Assembly: GCA_943328865.2 (NCBI GenBank)
Contig: CALQBR020000136.1
Span: 1 to 5,000, forward strand
Source of the DNA: Sphingobacterium thalpophilum
Lineage (GTDB): Bacteria; Bacteroidota; Bacteroidia; Flavobacteriales; Flavobacteriaceae
Direction: 5' to 3'
Length of the DNA: 5,000 nt
A program made the translations under genes and the position numbers. The notes under the pieces were generated by a model, which was given only the letters and a program-made list of their open reading frames with translations, was not told where the DNA came from and searched no databases. This document shows positions 1 through 5,000 of this stretch, piece after piece; position 1 is the stretch's first letter, and each line of letters begins with the position of its first letter.

Positions 1-1
1 A

Positions 2-1324
2 CCTTATTTGAAGTCACTCGAAAAATTTGGGACTGTTAAAAATTTGGAACTTCGTCCTCATTACAGGATTTTAAACCAAATCATCATAGGCGTTTCTATT
101 ATCTGCTTGCTGATTTTATTTCTACCTTGGACTCAGAACATATCCGGCTCTGGAGCGGTAACGACTTTAAAACCAAATCAAAGACCTCAAACCATTCAAA
201 CGGTAATTTCAGGACGCATCGAAAAATGGTATGTTCAAGAGGGCGATTTTGTGCATAAAGGAGACACCATCTTATTTATTTCGGAGATTAAAGAAGATTA
301 TTTTGATCCCAATTTAGTTCAAAACACAAAGAACCAAGTAAATGCGAAGAAAAGATCGTTAGAATCATATAGTGGAAAAGTAACAACTCTTTCTTCACAA
401 ATTGAATCTATTGAAAATGAGAAAAACTTAAAACTTCAACAAGCGCAAAATAAAATCAAACAGGCGACTTTAAAAATAAAAAGCGACAGTATGGATTTAC
501 AGGCGGTAAAAACACAACTCAAAATAGCCAATACGCAATTCAATCGTTCCTTACAATTAAACAAAGAAGGACTAAAACCCGTAAGTGACCTAGAAGAAAA
601 AAGACTTAAATTACAAGAAGTTGAGGCAAAAATAATTACCCAAGAGAATAAGTTTTTAACCAGTAAGAACGAATTCATTAATACAAAAGTGGAAATTAAC
701 CGGATCAGCGCAGAATATTCCGAGAAAATAGCAAAAGCAAAAGGGGATCAATTTACCGCATTGAGCAGTCAGTTTGACACCGAAGCACAGGTAAATAAAT
801 TAGAAAACCAAGAAGCAAATTACAGCATTCGAAACGGAATGTACTACATTAAAGCGCCGCAAAACGGATATGTAAACAGAACCCTACAATCTGGATTAGG
901 TGAAACCATCAAAGAAGGAACTCCCATATTAAGCATCATGCCTGCTGAATATGATATTGCCGTTGAGACGTATGTAGCCCCTATAGATTTACCACTAATT
1001 AGCAAAGGAGAGAAGGTTCGGGTTTGGTTTGACGGATGGCCAACTATTGTATTCTCAGGATGGCCTGATATGTCTTATGGCACCTTTGGCGGCAAAGTGG
1101 TAGCAATAGAAAACATGATTAGTGATAATGGGAAATATCGAATCTTGATTGCGCCAGATAAAAACGAAGCGGCATGGCCGAAACAACTGAGTATTGGTTC
1201 GGGTGCTCAAACTATTGCCTTACTAAATAACGTACCGATTTGGTTTGAGATTTGGAGAAATCTAAATGGTTTTCCACCCAATTATTATAAAGTAGAGAAA
1301 AAAGCAAGTAAAGAAAAAAAATGA
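2..1324 (+). CDS. HlyD family secretion protein (periplasmic adaptor), probably 5'-partial
   Basis: Membrane fusion protein that would bridge an inner-membrane transporter (usually ABC) to a TolC-like channel across the periplasm. Residues are counted from the TTG at base 8. A short cytoplasmic N-terminus leads to one membrane helix (about 24-41). Then come the first lipoyl half (SGRIEKWYVQEGDFVHKGD, 68-86), a long Lys/Glu/Gln-rich coiled-coil hairpin (about 105-270), the second lipoyl half (YIKAPQNGYVN at 280-290, then GETIKEGTPILSIMP) and a beta-barrel domain with two GWP motifs (343-345, 351-353). It ends in a Lys-rich tail. The frame is open to the window edge (Pro-Tyr precede the TTG) and no start signal is visible, so the true start is probably upstream. 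The stop overlaps the next gene's start by 4 bases. The family is certain; the cargo is not. The Trp-rich C-terminus (IWFEIWRNLNGFPPNYYK) resembles flavobacterial transporter-linked adaptors as I remember them. Confidence 0.9.
   Translation, partial: PYLKSLEKFGTVKNLELRPHYRILNQIIIGVSIICLLILFLPWTQNISGSGAVTTLKPNQRPQTIQTVISGRIEKWYVQEGDFVHKGDTILFISEIKEDYFDPNLVQNTKNQVNAKKRSLESYSGKVTTLSSQIESIENEKNLKLQQAQNKIKQATLKIKSDSMDLQAVKTQLKIANTQFNRSLQLNKEGLKPVSDLEEKRLKLQEVEAKIITQENKFLTSKNEFINTKVEINRISAEYSEKIAKAKGDQFTALSSQFDTEAQVNKLENQEANYSIRNGMYYIKAPQNGYVNRTLQSGLGETIKEGTPILSIMPAEYDIAVETYVAPIDLPLISKGEKVRVWFDGWPTIVFSGWPDMSYGTFGGKVVAIENMISDNGKYRILIAPDKNEAAWPKQLSIGSGAQTIALLNNVPIWFEIWRNLNGFPPNYYKVEKKASKEKK
1314..1324 (+). 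other. ATGA stop/start overlap with A-rich initiation region
   Basis: The adaptor stop TGA (1322-1324) lies within the ATGATG start of the TolC-like gene (1321). It is preceded by a run of eight A (1314-1321). No Shine-Dalgarno sequence is present; A-rich leaders commonly serve initiation in Flavobacteriia. The layout implies translational coupling of adaptor and channel. A second in-frame ATG at 1324 is an equally possible start and would remove only one residue. Confidence 0.75.
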
Positions 1325-2718
1325 TGAGAAATTATATCGTATTTCTTTTTATACTTCTTTTTAAAATTGGAGCTTTCGGACAAAGCAATGTCAATGAAGA
1401 GCTTAGCTACAATGAATTTTTAGGATTTGTAAAAAAATACCATCCGATGGTAAAACTTGCCAATCTAGAATTGTCAAAAGCGCAAGCCGAATTGATGGTG
1501 GCTAGAGGCGGATTTGATCCAAAAATAGAAGTAGATTTTAGTCAGAAAAAATTCAAAGACAAGGAGTATTATTCCCTACTAAACAGTAGCTTTAAAATTC
1601 CAACTTGGTATGGTATTGAACTAAAAGCAGGATTTGAAAACAATGACGGATATTATCTAAGTCCAGAGAACACATTGCCCAATCAAGGGTTAACTTCGGT
1701 AGGTATTTCAGTACCTCTTGGACAAGGGCTTTTTATAAATCAGCGGATGGCAGACCTAAGAAAAGCAAAATTACAAGTCGAACTGAGTCAATCTGAACGA
1801 AAATTACAAGCCATTCTAGTGCTATACGATGCCTCGTTAGCCTATTTCAATTGGAGTAAAAATTACAACGAGGTTAAGCTATATGAAAATTACAGTGAGA
1901 ATGCTCGCATTCGATACCAAGCCATACAAAGACTCATAAAAGAAGGTGACAAACCGGCCATAGATAGTATTGAGTCTGGGATAAATTTAAAAAACCGTTT
2001 ACTGAGTTTAGAGGATGCCAAATTAAAATTATCTAAAGCAAAACTAGAACTCGCAAACTTTCTTTGGTTGGAAAACAACATCCCATTGGAACTCTCGGAA
2101 ATCCTAATCCCTGAACAAAAATTACTTGGAACGATTTCTGAAACGTTAAAAACAAATGATTTACTAAATTCCGATTTTTCGTTACTTAAGCATCCCAAAA
2201 TTAATGCACTTACAAACAAAATCGATATTTTAACTGTAGACAAAAGATGGAAAGCCAATCAACTATTGCCTAAAATTGACATCGGGTATTCCTATTTATC
2301 ACAACCCAATTATTTTGACCAGTACCAATTCCAAGATCATAAGATTGGATTGAATTTTTACTTTCCTTTATTTCTAAGGAAAGAGCGCGGCAGCTTGAAA
2401 TTAGCAAAATTTAAAGTTCAAGAAACCCAATTCCTCCTGGAAACGGAGAAATTGCAACTCCAAAATAAGATTAAAGCACAAAAAATGGAACTCGAATCCA
2501 TTCTGAAACAAAACAAGATGATCAATGAGCTTGTTAATTCAAATGAATTGTTGCTAAAATCCGAAGAAAGGTTATTCGCTTTTGGAGAAAGTTCGCTTTT
2601 TTTAATAAACACGCGGGAGAATAATCTAATTAGTGTGCTGCTTTCAAAAATAACGCTGGAAAACAGGTATTATAATTCTAATTCCGAACTTTTTAAAATT
2701 ATGGCTAATCCAGATTAA
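1321..2718 (+). CDS. TolC family outer membrane efflux/secretion channel
   Basis: Outer-membrane beta-barrel plus periplasmic alpha-barrel channel, expected to trimerise and dock with the adaptor encoded just upstream. At 465 residues it has the usual length for the family. A signal peptide (about 1-20, hydrophobic YIVFLFILLF, likely cut between AFG and Q21) directs it to the periplasm. Two repeats follow, each of long helices plus beta strands. The first has helices around 30-62 (KKYHPMVKLANLELSKAQAE), strands at about 66-133 ending in GISVPLGQGL, and helices at about 140-250. The second starts near 288 with LLKHPKINALTNKIDIL, has strands at about 317-350 (IGLNFYFPLFLRKERG) and helices at about 355-455. 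The paired strands ending in 'VPLGQGL' and 'FPLFLRKERG' are typical of Bacteroidota members. It overlaps the adaptor gene by 4 bases, so both belong to one operon. The family is clear; the exported substrate cannot be told from sequence. Confidence 0.92.
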   Translation: MMRNYIVFLFILLFKIGAFGQSNVNEELSYNEFLGFVKKYHPMVKLANLELSKAQAELMVARGGFDPKIEVDFSQKKFKDKEYYSLLNSSFKIPTWYGIELKAGFENNDGYYLSPENTLPNQGLTSVGISVPLGQGLFINQRMADLRKAKLQVELSQSERKLQAILVLYDASLAYFNWSKNYNEVKLYENYSENARIRYQAIQRLIKEGDKPAIDSIESGINLKNRLLSLEDAKLKLSKAKLELANFLWLENNIPLELSEILIPEQKLLGTISETLKTNDLLNSDFSLLKHPKINALTNKIDILTVDKRWKANQLLPKIDIGYSYLSQPNYFDQYQFQDHKIGLNFYFPLFLRKERGSLKLAKFKVQETQFLLETEKLQLQNKIKAQKMELESILKQNKMINELVNSNELLLKSEERLFAFGESSLFLINTRENNLISVLLSKITLENRYYNSNSELFKIMANPD

Positions 2719-2742
2719 ATAATTATAAAATAGTTACTTTTG
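2715..2742 (+). promoter_or_regulatory. Putative Bacteroidota-type promoter for map
   Basis: TACTTTTG at 2735-2742 matches the Bacteroidota -7 consensus TAnnTTTG exactly. A weak -33 candidate, TTA instead of TTG, lies 17 bases upstream at 2715-2717, overlapping the TolC-like stop codon. Transcription would begin near 2747-2750, leaving a leader of about 15 bases before the map ATG. The exact start is inferred, not seen. Confidence 0.6.
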
Positions 2743-2762
2743 CCATCAGAAAAACCAGCCTT

Positions 2763-3581
2763 ATGATTATCCAAAAAACCAGAGAAGAAATTGAATTAAT
2801 GCGTGAAAGTGCCCTAATTGTTTCCAAAACATTAGGAATGATTGCCAAAGAAATAAAACCTGGGGTAACCCCCTTACATTTAGATAAATTAGCCGAAGCA
2901 TTTATTCGTGACCACGGAGCTGTTCCTAGCTTTTTGGGTTTATATGGTTTTCCAAACTCCCTTTGCATGAGTCCAAATGCACAAGTCGTTCATGGCATCC
3001 CAAACAACAGGCCGCTTGAAGAAGGCGACGTCATCTCAGTAGATTGTGGCGCTTATAAAAATGGCTTTCATGGAGATCACGCTTATTCTTTTGAAATTGG
3101 AGAAGTCGCACCTGAAACCAAAAAATTATTACAAATTACTAAAGAATCTTTGTATGTTGGAATTCGAGAATTCAAAATTGGAAACCGTGTACAAGATGTA
3201 GGGAATGCAATTCAGAAATACACTGAAGCCCATGGTTATGGCGTGGTACGCGAATTCGTAGGTCATGGCTTGGGTCAAAAAATGCACGAAGAACCTGAAA
3301 TGCCTAATTATGGTAAAAAAGGACGCGGAAAACTATTTGTAGAAGGTATGGTGGTTGCCATTGAACCTATGATTAATATTGGAAACAGAAACGTCAAACA
3401 ACTCAAAGATGGCTGGACAATTCTAACGGCTGATGGAAAACCCAGTGCGCATTTTGAGCACGATGTGGCCATTATAGATGGAAAACCAGAGTTGCTTTCG
3501 ACTTTTGCTTATATTTATGATGCTTTGGGAATTGAAAGTAATGAAGAAGATGAATTTAGAAAAGTGCCTTTAAAAATATAA
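2763..3581 (+). CDS. map: Type I methionine aminopeptidase
   Basis: Cytosolic metalloprotease that removes the initiator Met from nascent proteins when the second residue is small. The 272-residue length and pita-bread fold match bacterial type I enzymes (E. coli has 264); there is no N-terminal extension or SH3/zinc-finger region. Active-site residues are all present: His77 in VVHGIP, metal ligands Asp94 (SVDCG) and Asp105 (FHGD), His168 (VGHGLG), Glu201 (AIEPM) and Glu232 (FEHDVA), plus catalytic His175. They match the E. coli set H79, D97, D108, H171, E204, E235 and H178 with an offset of 2-3. A short acidic C-terminal tail (about 256-265) extends past the catalytic core. The ATG start gives the canonical start IIQKTREEIELMRES. 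A TAnnTTTG promoter lies 20 bases upstream, so map probably begins a new transcript. The methyltransferase gene follows after 15 bases. Normally an essential housekeeping gene. Confidence 0.97.
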   Translation: MIIQKTREEIELMRESALIVSKTLGMIAKEIKPGVTPLHLDKLAEAFIRDHGAVPSFLGLYGFPNSLCMSPNAQVVHGIPNNRPLEEGDVISVDCGAYKNGFHGDHAYSFEIGEVAPETKKLLQITKESLYVGIREFKIGNRVQDVGNAIQKYTEAHGYGVVREFVGHGLGQKMHEEPEMPNYGKKGRGKLFVEGMVVAIEPMINIGNRNVKQLKDGWTILTADGKPSAHFEHDVAIIDGKPELLSTFAYIYDALGIESNEEDEFRKVPLKI

Positions 3582-3596
3582 GTAACCTGATCCTTT

Positions 3597-4367
3597 GTGA
3601 AAAAAATTTTTAAATTCATACTCAACACTATTCCTCGCCCACTCTTAATTCGGCTTAGCTACTTGGCACGTCCTATTTTAGCTTTCGTTTTAAGAGGAAC
3701 TACATTCACCGACCCGATTGACGGCAAAAGCTTTCGTCAATTTCTGCCTTATGGATATGGCACCCAACGAAATAATGTGCTTTCACCAAGTACCCTATCT
3801 TTAGAAAGACACCGGCTTCTTTGGCTTTATCTTCAAAATGAAACTGATTTTTTTACGGCAAAAGAAAAAAAGAAAGTATTGCATTTTGCCCCTGAACAAG
3901 CTTTTTATCAATTATTTAGAAATCAAAAGAATCTAGACTATACTACCACCGATTTATTCTCTCCACTAGCGGATGTCAAAGCTGATATTTGCAATCTACC
4001 ATTTGAAGACAATTCGTATGATGTTATTTTGTGCAATCATGTTTTAGAACACATTCCAGATGACATTAAAGCCATGCAGGAATTATACCGGGTGTTAAAA
4101 CCTGGTGGCATGGGAATTTTTCAAATTCCACAGGAATTATCAAGAGCCACTACTTTTTCAGATGACAGCATTACCGACCAAAAGGAACGCGCTAAAATAT
4201 TTGGACAGTACGACCATGTGCGAATCTATGGTAGGGATTATTTCGACCAATTAAGAAGCATCGGATTCAAGGTAGTCGAAGAAGATTATACCGCCAAGAT
4301 TACACCTGAATTAGTAGAAAAATACTGTTTAGCCAAAGGAGAAATTATTCCTGTTTGTTTCAAATAG
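3597..4367 (+). CDS. Class I SAM-dependent methyltransferase, substrate unknown, degenerate zinc-ribbon subfamily
   Basis: Predicted cytosolic methyltransferase of 256 residues. A basic, hydrophobic N-terminal stretch (about 1-33, with IPRPLLIRL and ARPILAFVL) may touch the membrane. Next comes FTDPIDGKSFRQFLPYGYG and SPSTLSLERHRLLWLYL (37-79), then a Methyltransf_11-like domain (about 94-178). Motif I is atypical: VLHFAPEQ (94-101) in place of a Gly-rich VLDxGxGxG. An acidic residue closing the second strand (Asp119), a DICNLPFEDNSYDVI segment (130-144), HVLEHIPDD and VLKPGG are recognisable. The downstream FGQYDHVRIYGRDY (203-216) fits relatives that carry a CPxC...CPxC zinc ribbon; here those cysteine positions read DPID and SPST. 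The GTG start is chosen because an in-frame TGA lies nine bases upstream and no in-frame ATG occurs before codon 160. It follows map by 15 bases with no clear promoter, so co-transcription is likely. The substrate cannot be inferred. Confidence 0.85.
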   Translation: MKKIFKFILNTIPRPLLIRLSYLARPILAFVLRGTTFTDPIDGKSFRQFLPYGYGTQRNNVLSPSTLSLERHRLLWLYLQNETDFFTAKEKKKVLHFAPEQAFYQLFRNQKNLDYTTTDLFSPLADVKADICNLPFEDNSYDVILCNHVLEHIPDDIKAMQELYRVLKPGGMGIFQIPQELSRATTFSDDSITDQKERAKIFGQYDHVRIYGRDYFDQLRSIGFKVVEEDYTAKITPELVEKYCLAKGEIIPVCFK

Positions 4368-4399
4368 CTAAAAAAATCCACTAATCACTTGAGAAACAA

Positions 4400-4426
4400 T
4401 TAAAATACGATAATTTGTTATCTTTG
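4400..4426 (+). promoter_or_regulatory. Putative Bacteroidota-type promoter for the T9SS Plug gene
   Basis: TATCTTTG at 4419-4426 is an exact TAnnTTTG -7 element, with a weak TTA at 4400-4402 in the -33 position (16-base gap). The ATG lies 21 bases past the element, giving a leader of roughly 15 bases. The core GTTATCTTTGCC (4417-4428) matches 10 of 12 bases of the map promoter core GTTACTTTTGCC (2733-2744). The rest of the 80-base gap (4368-4447) shows no convincing terminator hairpin. Confidence 0.62.
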
Positions 4427-4447
4427 CCTAAGTGAAAAACCCAAAAT

Positions 4448-5000
4448 ATGTTACACTCTTTTTTCTCCAAAATCGCGCTTATTTGCATTTGCATTTCTAC
4501 TTATGCCCAAGTGGAAACCGAAATCGCTCCGCCCTATAATATCAAAACAGTTAGTTTTGTTCAAAACGGACAAAATACCATCCCACTTTTTGGATTAAAT
4601 GATTCCTTTCAATTGCAGTTTGATGATCTTTTTGGAAATGAAGCCAATTATTATTACGAAATTGTTCATTGCAATTACGATTGGAAACCATCTGATTTAA
4701 CAAAAAACGAATACTTAGGGGGTTTTGACGGCCTACGCATTCAGGAGTATTCCAATTCCTTCAATACCCTACAATTGTATTCTCATTATAAATTGACTTT
4801 TCCTAATCGGTATACCCAATTCCAAGTGAGTGGAAACTATGTGATAAAAGTTCTAAATGAAGACAAAGACGTTGTTTTTTCTAGAAAATTCATTCTTTAT
4901 GAAGATTTGGTCTCTGTTCCGATGCAAGTAAAAAGGAGTCGGAATTTAAACACCATCAATCAGAAACAAAATTTAGATTTTGCTATTAAATCAACTACTG
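4448..5000 (+). CDS. Type IX secretion system Plug protein (DUF5103 family), 3'-partial
   Basis: The first 184 codons are open to the window end. The product belongs to the former DUF5103 family, now known as the T9SS Plug, a periplasmic protein that seals the SprA outer-membrane translocon of Flavobacterium on its periplasmic side. A signal peptide occupies about 1-20 (hydrophobic core IALICICIS, likely cut between TYA and Q21). The mature N-terminus has the family hallmarks: strands with YYYEIVHCNYDWKPSDL (68-84), EYLGGFDGLRIQEYSNSF (88-105), a HYKLTFPN segment (113-120) and SGNYVIKVL (128-136), all of which fit the first beta-sandwich domain. Homologues are about 400 residues long, so more than half should lie beyond the edge. 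The ATG at 4448 is the first in-frame start after the promoter and gives a proper signal peptide. No lipobox is present despite two Cys in the hydrophobic core. The family is assigned from remembered motifs. Confidence 0.88.
   Translation, partial: MLHSFFSKIALICICISTYAQVETEIAPPYNIKTVSFVQNGQNTIPLFGLNDSFQLQFDDLFGNEANYYYEIVHCNYDWKPSDLTKNEYLGGFDGLRIQEYSNSFNTLQLYSHYKLTFPNRYTQFQVSGNYVIKVLNEDKDVVFSRKFILYEDLVSVPMQVKRSRNLNTINQKQNLDFAIKSTT

Noticed and set aside
436..678. Open frame of 80 codons on the minus strand
   Set aside because: It lies fully within the adaptor's coiled-coil coding region. Its Leu/Ser/Phe/Cys-rich translation is what the antisense of Lys/Glu/Gln-rich codons gives, and it has no start signals.
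1314..1321. Eight-A run as a programmed -1 frameshift site fusing adaptor and channel
   Set aside because: A -1 slip would join the frames, but the result would place a signal peptide inside a fusion protein. ATGA coupling explains the layout, and A-rich starts are normal here.
1890..2258. Open frame of 122 codons on the minus strand
   Set aside because: Antisense of the well-supported TolC-like gene, with Ser/Phe/Leu-biased composition and no recognisable domain or promoter.
2418..2612. Open frame of 64 codons on the minus strand
   Set aside because: Antisense of the helical C-terminal half of the TolC-like gene, with the same compositional artefact.
2723..2968. Open frame of 81 codons on the minus strand across the map promoter
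   Set aside because: It overlaps the conserved start of map and its promoter in antisense and resembles no known protein.
3161..3178. Paired GAATTC sites two bases apart in map
   Set aside because: They encode conserved-looking protein sequence (GIREFKIG) and are too short to be more than chance.
3590..3597. ATCCTTTG as a possible -7 element just before the methyltransferase
   Set aside because: It fails the TA of TAnnTTTG and its last base is the G of the GTG start, so a transcript from it would lack the start codon. Read-through from map is simpler.
4368..4418. Search for a transcription terminator after the methyltransferase
   Set aside because: Only a weak, distant 6-base inverted pair (TCACTT 4385-4390 with AAGTGA 4430-4435) was seen, with no GC stem and no following T run.
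4480..4499. Tandem ATTTGC repeat and Cys residues suggesting a lipoprotein signal in the Plug gene
   Set aside because: The repeat simply encodes ICIC in the hydrophobic core. No lipobox (L-x-G/A-C) is formed, and a standard TYA/Q cleavage site follows.

Overview
The window looks like a piece of a Flavobacteriaceae (Bacteroidota) chromosome, probably Flavobacterium or a close relative. The DNA is AT-rich. No gene start has a clear Shine-Dalgarno sequence. Two intergenic regions carry the Bacteroidota -7 promoter element (TAnnTTTG). Both complete exported proteins have signal peptides ending just before a Gln. The last gene encodes a component found only with the Bacteroidota type IX secretion system (T9SS). 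All five genes are on the + strand and tightly packed. No RNA genes, mobile elements or CRISPR arrays were seen, and no stretch over about 80 bases lacks a gene.

Bases 1-2718 hold a secretion/efflux pair: an HlyD-type inner-membrane adaptor, whose start probably lies before the window, and a TolC-type outer-membrane channel. They share a 4-base ATGA overlap, so they are almost certainly co-transcribed and translationally coupled. Together they would form the periplasmic and outer-membrane parts of a tripartite export machine. The energising partner, most likely an ABC transporter, is not in the window and is expected upstream. The substrate is unknown.

Bases 2719-4367 hold a second unit. A promoter-like element sits just before a complete type I methionine aminopeptidase gene (map), with all expected metal ligands and catalytic histidines. 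Fifteen bases after its stop, a GTG-start gene encodes a class I SAM-dependent methyltransferase of unknown substrate. This methyltransferase appears to derive from a zinc-ribbon family but has non-cysteine residues at all four expected zinc positions, and it has an atypical SAM-binding motif I.

Bases 4368-5000 hold an 80-base intergenic region with another TAnnTTTG promoter, then the first 184 codons of a gene for a T9SS Plug protein (formerly DUF5103), which runs off the end. No wholly new system is evident. The points most worth a second look are the methyltransferase with its lost zinc site, its coupling to map, and the missing transporter and cargo of the HlyD/TolC pair.
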